From Eretmocerus hayati (taxonomy: Eukaryota; Arthropoda; Insecta; Hymenoptera; Aphelinidae): 64,000 bases of DNA. Below the pieces are notes generated by a model, which was given only the letters and a program-made list of their open reading frames with translations, searched no databases and was not told the DNA's origin. The position numbers and the translations under genes are program-made. The stretch is from assembly GCA_029851415.1 (NCBI GenBank), contig CM056744.1, positions 97,869,338 to 97,933,337 of the forward strand, read 5' to 3'. This document shows, in pieces, positions 1 through 19,138 of the stretch. Numbering within the stretch: position 1 is the first letter of the stretch; each line of letters starts with the position of its first letter.

Positions 1-448
1 CCAACTTTTCTGGTGATGGTTTTGTTCAGCTTGCTCCATATATGATATTATATATATATATATATGATATTATAATTCCCGATGAGTGTTTTACTCATTG
101 TACTCAAGAGTTCTATGATCATGGCCGCAGTAATATTGAACAGTTTGAAGCTCTGATTTGATATTTTAAACCCTACAGTAGAATTTAGAGTAGCAAATAT
201 TGTTTCAAATTTCCCGCGAGCGTACAATTACTTTCAAAAAAGACGGAAAAATCTTGCACATTACCTATCTGAAATTTTCACGTAACAAATGAAAGACGAT
301 GATGCTCAAAGAGAGATCACTTGTGTTCTTTAATGACAGAAGATATCGTGGATTCCTCAGTTGAATTTTAAATAATTTCGACTTTTGGTCGTGGAAATCA
401 TCCTTCACGGAAAAAATTGAGGCCAAAGCTTGCCTGCATGAAAATAAG
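1..448. other. Gene-poor flank or intron, no gene seen
   Basis: AT-rich sequence with a short (TA)n run near 45-65. It lies immediately upstream of the first recognisable peptidase exon and is probably its intron; I see no coding similarity on either strand. Confidence 0.4.
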
Positions 449-3128
449 ATTACTTCGTTCATCTTATTCTTGAAATGATAGAAAACCAGCACTCAAGTAC
501 TGGCTTGTTATATCTCGACGAATATTCATTTAACTCTGAACTTCCCATGAAGGCTGATTGGATGGATAGTGAAACGAGGATGGCTGCAATGACGAAGCTT
601 GATAATATGACGTCTGTGATTGCGTATCCTGATGAATATCTCGATGATGGAAAATTGGATGCATTCTATGGAAAAATAAGAATAGATCCCAGTAGTTACC
701 TGAGAACATCGCTATCACTCAACTTTGCTGAAAGGAGAAGATGGTACGAATACCTGACAAAAGAGGTCGATAATACTGATTGGACTAAATTATATGACAC
801 TGCTGCGGATATTAATGGCTACATGGATTTGAATGGCAACGCCATAGGTATCTTCCGTTTGTAATTCAGAACTCCATGTTGAACAAAGAAATTGAATAAG
901 TCAATAAAAATCCTTATTGCAAATTCAGATATCAAGGCAGGAATTTTACAAGGCATGATGTTCAACACTGAATATCCAAAGTACATAAATTACGGTGGCA
1001 TAGGTGTAATTATGGGTCATGAAATTTCACATGGATTTGACGATCAAGGAAAGATGAAGGATGAACATGGAAATTTAAGAAATTGGTGGAAAACAGATAC
1101 GGAAGAAAAATTTCAGGATAAGGCTCACTGTGTAATTGATCAGTACAGTAATTACTCGGTAACGATCGACGGCACCTTGATACACGTAAGAAATTTTACA
1201 TTCTGGTATAAGTAGATGTAGATTTTTGATTCTTATCCTAATCACATAAAAATGTGAGAACTTGAGAATCCTTTACGCTAAAGTTGTGGCAAAAGTCACA
1301 TTTATGAGAAAATAGCCATACGCTACGACATTACAAAAAAGTTGGCATTCCTATTATACTTAGAAAATCACTAGCTTTGATGCCGGTTTGACAATTCCTT
1401 TATGCTTTCCTTGGCGAGAGGGTCTGATCGATTTGTGAGTATTTCCGGGAAAACCAAGGCGAAAACTTTGAAATAATGTGTGCCACCTTGTACGAACCCT
1501 TTGAACGCGGGGGGGGGGGGGGGGGTGGAGTTGTCGTACACGTTATTATCGATGTATTCTGTGATGTTCTTCTAAGCACAATTGTTAGTTTTCAATCTGG
1601 GTCATTGTGAAAAATCATCAAGGGTCCAAATTCCACGCAGGGCCGGGCTCTGTGGTTTTTTCTTATTTCAGCTTTTATGTGAAGTTTTGCGTGAGATTTG
1701 TTCAGGATTCGGGTGGGAAAATACATCAAATTCAATAGTATTGAGCATGAAATTTCACAGCTGCAAGGATCAAAAGACCACTCATTATGTGTACGTTGAG
1801 CAATTACATTTTGTGGCGTAACTCTGACTGAAATTTTACTTGCTACGTTTTTTTCGATAAAAGTAAATGTGCGTCATTTCAGGCCTTTCGGCGCTAATTT
1901 ATCTCCAAGTTCATCGCCAAGCAAAAATTTTCCACGAACCACAGTATCAAAAACAAATTGATTTACACTTCGGGGAGTACTTTCGTGCAAAAATCTATAG
2001 TTTTGTTCAATTTTTTGGTCAGGTCCGTGTGATACCGATACGACTTTGAAGTATCGCAAGACTACAGACGCTTTAGTCCGCTTTTCTCAAAGTATTTGGT
2101 GTCCAAATCGAGACCCCTAAAACCGTAAGACTGTAGCACCAACCGTTTGGCCGTGAGATCAATTTCAGTGGCAAAATGTTCACGGTTCCGTGTCATGCTA
2201 CCGCGTAATCCGTGTTATTCTCAAGGTATCAATGGCTGTTGATTTTTATGTTCATGAGTCAATTAATTGACACTCTGTGTATTTTAAACAGTTGAAAAGA
2301 AATTTGGAATCGTCGGCGGTAAGATCTATAGGTTTTGCACATTTACGATCCACAAATTTCAAAAATTCCGCTCAACTACTCATGTATGTAAGCAAGTTGT
2401 AGTTCAAGTTTAACTATATATATGTGACTTCTATTTTGCTACTTGTACTAGGAAAGAGTTGAAAAAATTTCAAATTTTGGTAGTATCTCGCACCGCATCG
2501 TGATCGCACAGGCTTTCAAATTTGAAAGTAGAACCAAAAAGTTGGTCTCTGGAACATTTAAACAATTGGTTTTATTTCCATCTTATTGCTAGGAAACAGT
2601 GCTAAACTTGAGATTTATTTGAGAAACTGACTCTTCACAAATCGAATGACTAAGTACTTACTATCTTTACAAGTATTATCCTATTTATTTGATCGCAAAA
2701 AGATCATGAACACGCGCACAAGTTCGAATCCATGAGATGCACCTATAAAATGAAAGCACCCAGTAAATGTATACCAAAAATTTCAGTTGAATGGTCAGCA
2801 GACGTTAGGTGAAAATATAGCAGATATTGGTGGAGTGAAAAGTGCATACCTCGCTTATAAAAATTGGCAACGTGAATTCGGCGATGAACCTCGATTACCC
2901 GGACTCGACAATTTTACATCAGAGCAGATGTTTTGGATATCATTTGCAAACACTTGGTGTGTTAAGTATAGACCAGAATATTTGAAGGATACCATCGAAA
3001 CAGATCCGCACACTTATGAACCCTATAGAGTCATTGGTGTTGCGTCGAACAGGCCTGAGTTTTCAAGAGATTTCAATTGTCCAGATCATTCTCCAATGAA
3101 TCCGGATAAGAAATGTAATGTTTGGTAA
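449..3128 (+). CDS. Neprilysin-like M13 zinc metallopeptidase, 3' exons only
   Basis: The C-terminal half of an M13 (neprilysin/endothelin-converting-enzyme family) peptidase, normally a membrane-anchored or secreted ectoenzyme that cleaves peptides. Three exons can be joined: about 449-847, 929-1185 and 2787-3128. The introns are GT-AG: 848-928 (81 bp) and 1186-2786. Exon 1 carries the WMD..T segment, exon 2 the AGILQ.MMFN stretch and the zinc-binding GHEISHGFDDQG motif, and exon 3 the GENIAD.GG motif (third zinc ligand) and the family's C-terminal C.VW ending. Phases match at both junctions, giving NGNAI-DIKAGILQ and TLIH-LNGQQTLGENIAD. The N-terminal half (cytoplasmic tail, membrane anchor, first peptidase lobe) is not in the window. 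The exact start of the first exon is uncertain; the frame opens at 448. No frameshift is seen in the three exons. An AATAAA lies about 120 bp after the stop. Confidence 0.88.
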
Positions 3129-4572
3129 GATATAGTGTGTATGGATATGAACTATTAATGAACAAAATGGTCTTCAAAATTTAATCACAATAATCAGTTG
3201 TGGTTTCAAGATCATGTTCCAGTTCTGAATGCTCACCAAGTGAACCAAATAAAAAATATAATTTATTAAAATGACATAAGGATTTGTTGATTACTATGAA
3301 ACCTTTATTGATACAAGAATTTATAAAACAATCGTAGCACCCAATACACATATGCTCGTAAATATTTGTAGCAAAAGAAAATATTTTAAAATACTCGATT
3401 CAGTATACAGCTGGGCTGATTTTACAACATTCAAGAGCTGGTCATATTTGCAGAGGCACATTTATACACTTTCGCAATTTTTTTTTTTTTTTAACGAAAT
3501 TGCGATGTGAACATTTTTTTCAAATGTTAGTAGTTTGCTGAAAATACTTTTAATAATTGTCCAAAAAATTTAATTGCAAAATTAGGTGGCAGTTATTAGC
3601 TCAATTTATTTTGATTATTCGCATTCATTATTCTTTTCCTTTCCGGGAATCGATGAATCTTTTAGTTTGTAATACACTACGACTTTGTAATACACTACGA
3701 TAGAATGTGTTGTTGAATTGTCTATGATTGAATACTGGGATTTTAGGATACAAATCTATCATGTCGTCAGTTCATGAGAATATTCTAAGCTATCTGTCGA
3801 CCGAATAGATCGGAATGAGTAATGAAACAACATTTATTAGAATTCCACTAGTATTGAATAATTCTTTTTTAAAGAATCATATTCAAGAGAATTACTTGTT
3901 GAATCACGTGAAACATCTGCATCAGACGATGATGGATGCAATATCTTTTTTGGAAATGAGTGAATGTCAGCATCTTCTATTTGTTTCACACGTGTTCATA
4001 TTGTATATTTAAATGAGGTCTATTCAAGAAATACAAATCTAAACTCTGGATTTTCCACCATTACTGCTTAGTATTCATTAATTTAATTCTTGCAAGGATG
4101 TTCTAATTGTGGTTAGGTATTTCCGACTACGTCAATCTTGATAGCTGCATTTAACGTAAAAGTCTCCAGATTTGAGTGTGAAGTTTGTCAGAAATTGTTG
4201 TGAATTAAATTTGATCATTGAATAAAAAAATGCAGTACTTTATATTATGCTGTTTCTTATCAAACATACGCAAACCACACGTTAATTCGTCGATTTTTTT
4301 CCTGATCACAATTGACGACATGAAAAAATGATTCAATTAATAGTGACTAGAAATAGTACAACAAGGAAGTATACAACTCAAAGGTATTACTTCCGAGTAA
4401 TTTTCTACAATTTTCAACATAAAATCTAGCAATATTATAGGTAGTAACGACTGAAAACTATCAATCCAGTAATATAAATACAAAACATTCATATAACATT
4501 GAAGCCTTAAATGGCAATATGCGTATTCACTTCAACTTCTACCTTCAGTTGTATTTATACAAATTATGCGCT
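3129..4572. other. Intergenic, nothing recognised
   Basis: The 3' flank of the peptidase gene contains an AATAAA near 3248, a poly-T tract near 3480 and a short duplication of a 20-base phrase near 3670-3700. A 65-codon open frame at 3815-4012 has no recognisable similarity and is not called. Confidence 0.4.
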
Positions 4573-10714
<6,142 letters not shown>

Positions 10715-12486
10715 TTTGAGCGGTTTTATAGAAGAAATTGACAATAATTTTTGGCAACTGGTCCTCCAATTAGTTTATTGCACTGAAAGGAAATAGCAAA
10801 CAATGAATACGATGAACAAATGGAATAACAATCAATAAATCTCCTCTCAGAATCTGATTATCAACCAAGGAGTACTATCAATTCTCATACAAAGAGGCAG
10901 TACGCTGAATAAACAAAGACTGTTCGACTTCAATTTACCACAAATCTATGGAAGCTCATCACGGTCTGTAAGATAATGACAGTACAGTTAAAATATCTTT
11001 ACGTTCACGGTACAAAGTATACACTCGTAACGAGGGCACGCGAGAGTGCCCAGAGTTTGAAAGCGTCAAAATGCATCTATAACCTCAAAACTTGAAAAAA
11101 AAAGTAAAAGAGGACTATTATTGTTATATATACCGTGAACTACATTTTCCCTTGTCGGCTAGCTTTCGATCGCGCGCACAACGCGCTATCGTGCATATTG
11201 CTGGTGCAAGTTGTCTACTTGAGAGATTTATAATATCTTTTTATTCGCCGCATTCTTCTATAATGTAAACGCGACTCTCGTTATCATACGATTTTCACGC
11301 ACGCGTACCTCAACTGTCAAATATCGAATTGTTTATAAAATTTGCAGGTAAAAGATATATCAAAACACATCATCAATCGTGAACATCGTACCATCACTTC
11401 TTTACATCACAACAAAAAATTACTGAACAAAATGATGTTATTACTGTTGTCCAAATTCTTCTAAAGTACGACGACGTTAAATAGACCGTGTAAAAAATCA
11501 GTGACCGGTGATTATGGTTACGGAGAACACGAATAATACAGAAAGAGGAGAAAGAGATATATAAAGAGCAGGAGAAGACTTGGCTTTTACGGGAAATTGG
11601 AGCGTTAGAATAGTACTACTTATCTCCGAACAATGGAGTAAAATAATAAGTGTAAGAAGGCGAGCACCGCAACGGCATATTACGACGACGCTATCTTCTA
11701 AATAAGGCGTGTATGACAACTCACCATTCGTTGAAGCCTTGATACAGATTGAATCAATCTTTGAACCAAAATTGGATTGCACATCGACACATCATCTGCT
11801 ATTCAGTCATCAAACGCCAAACCCAAACGTGTATTTGACAGTAGCTCGAACCGCGAGCTTATACACTTCGCTTATTAGGGTCCGTTGTGGGGCACACGAT
11901 GAGCCTAACTGTTCACTGCACTTTTATTGTAAGTTATAATACTCATACGTTAGATGTTATATTCGCGTATAACTTTACGTACACTACGAATAAGTAGAGA
12001 GTAATGTTATTCCATATTATCCCAATGATAATATGGGTGTGCCACTATTTCAAAAGTAAACCAAAACTATAAATGATACCATGGGATATATAGATATCTA
12101 CAGTCGTCGGCTGCTACTTATCACTGAGGCAATCACTATACATTCACTAAAATGCGAGATTTCTAATACGTCGAGGATGCATACTTGGAGATGCACTTGC
12201 CGCTCGAACGGATGCAATGGGCGGCCCGCAGCGGTTTCACTGCGGAAAGGTAAAAAGCGACGTTGCCATGTTTCGGAGCAAAAAGGAGTGGATATTTGCG
12301 ATGTTGCTGTTGGCGCGCGGGCAAGCTTGAATGAATCGAGCGCGTTCGATAAAATTGCCTCAAAGGGGACGAGACGTTGCCTATATATGCGACACGCGTT
12401 TACTTCTTTTATTGTGCGCAACTCCTTTTTGTACATATCCTGATGTTTAGTGAATGTGTGTAAGATAATACTTTTTTGCTGGGAAT
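10715..12486. other. ATAT 5' flank, no gene recognised
   Basis: The upstream region of the acetyltransferase gene. It contains CpG-bearing stretches around 11000-11300 and 12170-12380, plausible for a promoter or 5' untranslated exons. An open frame at 12081-12443 overlaps another on the opposite strand and has no family signature, so it is not called. Confidence 0.35.
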
Positions 12487-13012
12487 AAGTTGGACAAGGA
12501 AAGAATTAATTATGCATTGCAAAAAGTATGGGAAAGGAACCCTCTGCGCAGCAATCGCTAAAAGGTTTCCCGATTGTTTTTGTAGAATGATCTGAATGAA
12601 AATTCGTATACTGAGATGGACAAGATATTGATATGATGGATATTAGTTTGAGTCGATGCGGTCGCCGTGAAGCCCGAACTTTGTTCACAAAAATCTCAAA
12701 ACTTTTTCCAATTTGGGCTAAACGACGAGATATCCAGGCTTTTTAATTATCTAACTTGGCCTGGATAACTCGTCGTTTAGCCAAAATTGGAAAAAGTTCT
12801 GAGATTTTTGTGAACAAAGTTCGGGCTTCACGGCGACCGCATCGCCTCAAACTAATATCCATCATATCAATATCTTGTCCATCTCAGTCTACGAATTTTC
12901 ATTCAGATCATTCTACAAAAACAATCGGGAAACTTTTTAGCGATTTCTGCGCAGAGGGTTCCTTTCCCATACTTTTTGCAATGCATAATTAATTCTTTCC
13001 TTGTCCAACTTA
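12487..13012. repeat. Near-perfect 0.5-kb hairpin (foldback MITE)
   Basis: The left arm (about 12487-12744) is repeated as its reverse complement in the right arm (about 12755-13012), around a spacer of roughly 10-15 bp. Arms begin AAGTTGGACAAGG and end CCTTGTCCAACTT, and a TA dinucleotide lies at each edge, consistent with a TA target duplication. Because the arms mirror each other, the same peptide appears on both strands (12506-12688 and 12756-12992); it is not a gene. A transcript would form a duplex of about 255 bp. Superfamily not determined. Confidence 0.85.
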
Positions 13013-14066
13013 AGATAGATAGAAAAGATTTTGAGATTTTTGTGAACAAAAATGTGCCTCTTTGTAGGTTAGAAAGTACCCGCGGGCAAGTTATTCTCGT
13101 TCATTACCGATAGTCTTGGGATTAGTGAAAAATGGCGAGTTATCCACCACAATTCAGATAATCATAAATGGTGAAGAGCTCGTATCAAATTCCGTATTGT
13201 CAAAATGTTGAGTTACATGTAAGTGAAGAGTAATTCCCAGGTTGCACGGCGACCGCACCGTCTTATTCCTGTATCGCTAATTTTTTTACCTTTATAGGCA
13301 TAGCTTGATGATGAATTGTAAGGATCTACTATATGGCATGGACGCATGAAACCTCGCATGAAACTCAACCATGATTGTTTACTGATTCTTCGTGAAAAAT
13401 TTGAAATTACTGATGAGAAGTATTGCAATTCGAAAAAACATGGTTGATGCTTGGTTCCCAGGCGATAAGGTTTTGGAACACACTGAACTTGATTGCAAGC
13501 TCTAAGCTATAGGAAATACTTGACCACTTCAAGATTTTACTCACTTTTTCAGAATTCTTATGAATGACAATACAGCTGATTCTGAGGTTTGTGTCAATAC
13601 GATATTAGCGGAGTTACCACTTACTTGCAAACAATAGCGAACGCGAAAAAAGAGTAAATAATCCGTACTCTCATCATCCGTGGCCTATAATTTGCGGTCA
13701 CTAGAAAATTTACCAAATCAGATGTGGTGGTTTCCCTCCCATTAAATACATTGCTCACAGTCGCAATACAGGAGGAATAACTAGTTCTCTCTCAACCCAG
13801 AAACCATAGCAATTGAATCCGCGTGCTGTTGCTTGTACATATGACTTCGCCATCAAACTATTAGAGTCTCGCGATTCCAAGTTTTTCCTGCCAAGAGCTG
13901 TAAACATTATATCGAGTAATAAATGGGTAGAATATACAATGCAGGCCAATGTAGAATACTAGAGAAGGAACCATAATGATATGATAATACTACGGAGGTG
14001 GAGTTCGTTAAGGGCCTAGACAGAGGAGAAACGATAGGTCATTGATACGTTTGTACAAATTGTGAT
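13013..14066. other. Spacer before histone H2A, nothing recognised
   Basis: The first 250 bp share phrases with the hairpin at 12487-13012 (a TTTTGAGATTTTTGTGAAC stretch near 13028 and a GCACGGCGACCGCACC stretch near 13245), suggesting an older related fragment. No gene is seen in the rest. Confidence 0.35.
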
Positions 14067-14082
14067 GGCCCTGAAAAGGGCC
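14067..14082 (-). terminator. Histone mRNA 3' stem-loop, H2A copy 1
   Basis: The minus-strand RNA reads GGCCCUUUUCAGGGCC: a six-base-pair stem and UUUC loop, the canonical replication-dependent histone 3'-end element bound by SLBP. It lies 48 bp after the H2A stop codon. Confidence 0.95.
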
Positions 14083-14130
14083 GGTTGTGATTTTTTTGTT
14101 CTACGACTTGAAGTTGAAGTGAGGAAGAAC

Positions 14131-14789
<659 letters not shown>

Positions 14790-15056
14790 GGGCACTTTGC
14801 TCACACAAATGCCAAACCACCAGACTACTCTGCACAAGCAGGTTTCCAACACCCAAGCTTAACACAACATATCCCTGCTGCTCCAACATATAATTCATCA
14901 ACATCAAGACCGCACGGAGCCCCTGCAACACCGACAAAACGCTCAAGGAATAACAAAATTCACACCGATAGTAATAGTATACCTCTGACGAATAGATTTT
15001 CATCACTCAGCAACGATGACGCAAGTTCTGGGGACGAAGAAGACGAATCAAATCAG

Positions 15057-16178
15057 ATGAGTAAGAAACGGAAAACAACCGACGCTAAAACGAAAGTTCC
15101 TCCAATTGTAGTCACTCTGGAGCTAGCCCAACAAGATACTGGCCCATTCATTCAGCGAATCAGATCCATTGCCCAAGACAAGGATTGCAAAATAAGATAC
15201 TTCAACAACACTTACAAGATCTTCTGCAGTAATTTGAACAGCTATCGCACTCTCAAAGAAGGTGTAGTACAGATTCAACAAGAGTGCGCCAAGAAAGGAA
15301 AAACCCTCGGATTTTATACGCATCAACTACCTCAAGAGAAACTCAAACATATCGTCGCCAAGGGACTGCCAGTACTGGATACCGAAGAGATAAAGAAAGA
15401 ACTGAATGATATGGGGCTGAAATGTGTTCGGTGCTCTATCATGAAAACTAAGAATCAAGTCTCAAGCAGGCCACTCTACTTAATCACTTTTGACAGTACA
15501 GTCGATATGAAGGAGGTATGGAGAATCAAACATCTATATTATATCAACGTATTCTGGGATCGATACAAGAATCCAAGAAAAATTACGCAATGTCACAAAT
15601 GCCAAAAATTTGGACATGGCAGTAGTAACTGCTATAACGAAGCGCGTTGTCTCCATTGCGCTGAGAAACATTTGACAAACACTTGTTCCACCAAGGATGC
15701 TACACCGAAATGCACAAATTGCTCAAAGGACCACCGAGCAAATTCATATGAGTGCGAAGAATATATCAAGAGGCTCAATGCTGTAGCTGCCAACAAACAT
15801 CAGCAAAGTATGCATGTAAACAGAGCACAAGCACGCCAACCTGTACCACTGCCACATGAGTTCCCGCAACCACCGTGGGGTCAACGACCTGAAACGTCAA
15901 CAGCAGAGACAACTGCTTGGAACAGAACGCCGGCAAGCAGAGAACCATCAGCTGCGCGGAGGATGACAACGAGCAACGGCAACGTCGGCGCCGAGCGAAC
16001 TTGGCAGACAATTCATCAATTTAACGAAATTGGCAAGGTAGTCGATAGAATACATCAACTTTGTGACGTAGGTAAAATTTTCCGAAAACTCCAATTCCTG
16101 GCATCAAGATTAGAGCATTGCACTAGTGAAAAAGATCAAATCGTAGCTTTTCTAGAATGCATGAACCATGAGCCATAA
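15057..16178 (+). CDS. LINE ORF1: Gag-like RNA-binding protein with CCHC knuckles
   Basis: A 373-residue ORF1 protein, expected to coat element RNA. The N-terminal part is charged (SKKRKTTDAKTK). A conserved region follows (about residues 15-170, with LPVLDTEEIKKEL, the PRE_C2HC type), then zinc knuckles starting at Cys179 (CHKCQKFGHGSSNC, CLHCAEKHLTNTC, CTNCSKDH) to about residue 235, and a helical C-terminus. The reading frame stays open upstream to the target duplication with ORF1-like sequence (PLTNRFSSLSNDD) but contains no ATG there. The natural start may thus have been lost or be non-AUG; 15057 is simply the first in-frame ATG. It overlaps ORF2 by 11 bases (ATGAGCCATAA). Confidence 0.9.
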   Translation: MSKKRKTTDAKTKVPPIVVTLELAQQDTGPFIQRIRSIAQDKDCKIRYFNNTYKIFCSNLNSYRTLKEGVVQIQQECAKKGKTLGFYTHQLPQEKLKHIVAKGLPVLDTEEIKKELNDMGLKCVRCSIMKTKNQVSSRPLYLITFDSTVDMKEVWRIKHLYYINVFWDRYKNPRKITQCHKCQKFGHGSSNCYNEARCLHCAEKHLTNTCSTKDATPKCTNCSKDHRANSYECEEYIKRLNAVAANKHQQSMHVNRAQARQPVPLPHEFPQPPWGQRPETSTAETTAWNRTPASREPSAARRMTTSNGNVGAERTWQTIHQFNEIGKVVDRIHQLCDVGKIFRKLQFLASRLEHCTSEKDQIVAFLECMNHEP

Positions 16179-18876
16179 TTCCGCGTCGAATTCTACATTC
16201 AAAATTAGCCATTGGAATGCCAATGGGTTAGGAGCAGAATCAAAAACCGAAGAGTTGGAAAATTTTATCTTAGACCATAAAGTTGATGTTATGCTCATCA
16301 ACGAGACAAAATTCAACGTCAATGATAAATTCCATGTGTCGGGTTACAAATGTTTTAGACGCGATAGACCGAGTAGCCACCGTGGGGGTGGAGTCCTTAT
16401 CCTAGTCAAAAACGAGATACAATGCGTCCAGTCAAATTTTATTACAAATAACTTAGAGTCTATAGGTGTGCGGCTATCCGACGGCCTAGTAGTAGCATCG
16501 TGTTATCTCCCACCACATGGAGTTTTAGACGAATCTGAATTATCCACAATTTTTGATTCAAGCAATAAGGTGATAGTCATGGGCGATTTCAATTCCAAAC
16601 ACCAGGATTGGAATTGCCCTAGAGGAAATAAGAATGGCACTATCCTGCAGAGTTATATTAACAAAAGTCCCATTACAATGATAGTACCTGATAAGCCAAC
16701 ACATTATCCGTTTGCTCTAGGTGCACCTAACATTCTCGACTTGACACTGGTTAAAAATATAGTAAATTACAGCTCTCTTGATACATTAAATGAATTAGAC
16801 TCGGATCACCTTCCTATAATTCTTGAATTGAACAATTCTACTCATGGCCTGAACACACAGGATAAAAATTTCTGGAAATATGATCAAGCTGACTGGAAGA
16901 AATTCAGATCAATAGTCGATTCAGAACTCACTGTACAAAGCTCATTCCCTTCTCAAGATAATATTGACAAAAGCATAACAAACCTTACTGATATCATTAA
17001 CTCTGCAATGGAGAAAGCCATTCCTAAATACTCATCACAAGTGAAGCCAAAGGCTCTCGACGTAGAAATTAAGACATTGATTAAACATAGAAATACTATG
17101 CGTAGAATTTATGATCGTACTGGTGATAAAAATGTCAAATCATACAAAAATAGATTAAGAAAAATGATTCATAATCGGATCAAGCTTAAGAAAAATGAGC
17201 AATGGGAACAAAAATTATCGAAATTGAATCCTCAAGATAACTCAATTTGGAAAGTCACAAAGTCCCTCGCGAAAGGCCAAGATCGCGAAATTCCAACTCT
17301 ACACGGGCCACAAGGCCTAGTATTCTCAGACGAAGATAAAGCGGAGGTTCTGGCGAAAAATTTCGAGAAAGTACATCATTTGACCGAAAACATGAGTGAC
17401 GCGAAGACTGAGAAAGAAGTGAGACAAGTGTACAAGAATTTGTCGCGTTCTAAAGTAAATGTAGACGAAATCAAATTTACAACACCCCGCGAGGTCAAGA
17501 AAGCTATCAAACAGACCAAGTCCAAAAAAGCACCGGGCTTTGATGGAATACAGAACATTGTTTTGAAAAATTTGCCGAGGAAAGCGATCGTTCAACTCAC
17601 CAATATCTTCAATGCGTGTATGAGACTTTCATATTTCCCTGAGAGTTGGAAATTAGCTAATGTCTTGGCCTTCCGCAAGCCAGGTACGGATAAACTTTAC
17701 CCGCAAAATTATAGACCTATAAGCCTCCTTTCTACCTTGAGCAAGATTCTCGAGAAAATACTTCTGAATCGCATTTTAGAACATGAAAAGACGAATAAAC
17801 TCATTATACCAGAGCAATTTGGTTTTCGTCGACACAGAAGTACTGTGCAACAATTAGCTCGATTAACTACTTTCATTACCAATAATTATAATACCAACAA
17901 ATCTACAGCCATGTTATTACTTGACATTGAAAAAGCTTTTGATACCGTCTGGCACGAGGGCCTTGTCTACAAATTACATCAGAGTAAGCTGCCAAATTAT
18001 TTGATAAAAATTATCATTTCTTATCTCAAAAACAGAAAATTCAAAACTAGTGTGAATAACAGTGAATCAAGTGAACAAGACGTAGTAGCCGGTGTTCCAC
18101 AGGGCTCGATCCTTGGACCCGTTTTATTCTTATTTTATATCAACGACATTCCTCGAAACCCGTGCACAAATATCGCTTTGTTTGCTGATGACACGGCAAT
18201 TTATGCTGCGTCCTGGAAGAAATGCAAGGCTGTGGAATACATTCAAAGGCACTCCAGTGAGCTAGAGATATATTATTATAAGTGGAAAATTAAAATTAAT
18301 GCTAAGAAAACCGAGCTGGTAATCTATTCTAAGAAAAATGTCAAGGAAAAAATCGATGGTTTAGAAATAATGATTGGTGATACAAAAATAAAACCGAGTA
18401 CACAAGCGAAATATCTAGGGGTGATATTAGATTACAAACTGCTGTTCTCTAATCACATCGAGCACATTGTAAAGAAGTGTAACATAGCAATATCATTGTT
18501 GTATAGTCTCATGAATAGAAAGAGTATAATGAGTAGGAAGAATAAAATTTTATTGTATAAGTCACTCATAAGACCAATTATGTTATACGCTGCACCCATA
18601 TGGGGCAATACTTGTCAAACTAATATTAAAAAATTAGAGACGGTACAGAATAAAATTTTGCGCATGATAATCAATGCTGCGCTTGGTACATCGTCGCGCT
18701 CAATTCGAGAAGAGTTGGACATTGAAACCGTCAGTTCTGCTATATACACATGTACGAAGTCGTTTTACGAAGAACAAGTAAGAGACATCAATATTTTGAG
18801 TGACGTAGGTACCCTCACCCATGACTCAGCGCCTTTTACGGTCAAGCACAAGTTGCCACATCACCTACTCATGTGA
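16168..18876 (+). CDS. LINE ORF2: AP endonuclease and reverse transcriptase
   Basis: A 902-residue protein that nicks target DNA and reverse-transcribes the element RNA from the nick. The endonuclease domain (residues 10-225) shows HWNANG (N17), INET (E46), MGDFN (D140) and SDH (212-214). The RT domain (about 430-750) shows [55 protein letters not shown] and the catalytic FADD at 672-675. Thumb and C-terminal regions follow (KYLGVILD, RPIMLYAAPIWG), ending KLPHHLLM. All catalytic positions I can check are present and no stop interrupts it. It starts inside the end of ORF1, consistent with stop-start reinitiation. Given the insertion sites, its endonuclease is the likely source of initiator specificity. 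Confidence 0.95.
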   Translation: MSHNSASNSTFKISHWNANGLGAESKTEELENFILDHKVDVMLINETKFNVNDKFHVSGYKCFRRDRPSSHRGGGVLILVKNEIQCVQSNFITNNLESIGVRLSDGLVVASCYLPPHGVLDESELSTIFDSSNKVIVMGDFNSKHQDWNCPRGNKNGTILQSYINKSPITMIVPDKPTHYPFALGAPNILDLTLVKNIVNYSSLDTLNELDSDHLPIILELNNSTHGLNTQDKNFWKYDQADWKKFRSIVDSELTVQSSFPSQDNIDKSITNLTDIINSAMEKAIPKYSSQVKPKALDVEIKTLIKHRNTMRRIYDRTGDKNVKSYKNRLRKMIHNRIKLKKNEQWEQKLSKLNPQDNSIWKVTKSLAKGQDREIPTLHGPQGLVFSDEDKAEVLAKNFEKVHHLTENMSDAKTEKEVRQVYKNLSRSKVNVDEIKFTTPREVKKAIKQTKSKKAPGFDGIQNIVLKNLPRKAIVQLTNIFNACMRLSYFPESWKLANVLAFRKPGTDKLYPQNYRPISLLSTLSKILEKILLNRILEHEKTNKLIIPEQFGFRRHRSTVQQLARLTTFITNNYNTNKSTAMLLLDIEKAFDTVWHEGLVYKLHQSKLPNYLIKIIISYLKNRKFKTSVNNSESSEQDVVAGVPQGSILGPVLFLFYINDIPRNPCTNIALFADDTAIYAASWKKCKAVEYIQRHSSELEIYYYKWKIKINAKKTELVIYSKKNVKEKIDGLEIMIGDTKIKPSTQAKYLGVILDYKLLFSNHIEHIVKKCNIAISLLYSLMNRKSIMSRKNKILLYKSLIRPIMLYAAPIWGNTCQTNIKKLETVQNKILRMIINAALGTSSRSIREELDIETVSSAIYTCTKSFYEEQVRDINILSDVGTLTHDSAPFTVKHKLPHHLLM

Positions 18877-19123
18877 AAGTGATACAAAATCAGAAATGTA
18901 AACAGAATCCTTGTATAATAATGTAAATAAAAATGTCGAGAAATATTTTTTGATGTGTGAGTGTGAATCGAGTGGACGGATGTAATGTACGTAGTGAGTT
19001 TCTAGTCAACCCAAGAATTGATATGGATTTTTTCAATTTTACCATGAATGACACTATGAGTCTAACGACAAGCTAATGTACGAAACGCGAAAGCATGATT
19101 GAAGTAATGCAAAATACTGATAC

Positions 19124-19138
19124 GGCCCCTCAAGGGCT
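19124..19138 (+). other. LINE 3' UTR hairpin (copy 1)
   Basis: GGCCC-CUCAA-GGGCU folds into a five-pair stem 105 bp before the 3' end of the element, followed by UGGUGCGGUG. Equivalent hairpins with different but still paired stems occur in the other three copies (31830-31844, 32375-32389, 51878-51891). It is a candidate recognition element for the element's RT. Confidence 0.65.

Noticed and set aside
1509..1526. Poly-G run inside the peptidase intron
   Set aside because: Simple homopolymer in a non-coding region; no functional signal beyond possible length variation.
12081..12443. 120-residue frame with overlapping antisense frames
   Set aside because: No motif, no splice context, overlapping frames on both strands; not supportable as a gene.
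12506..12992. Matching protein frames at 12506-12688 and 12756-12992
   Set aside because: They are the same sequence read on both arms of an inverted repeat, not a duplicated gene.
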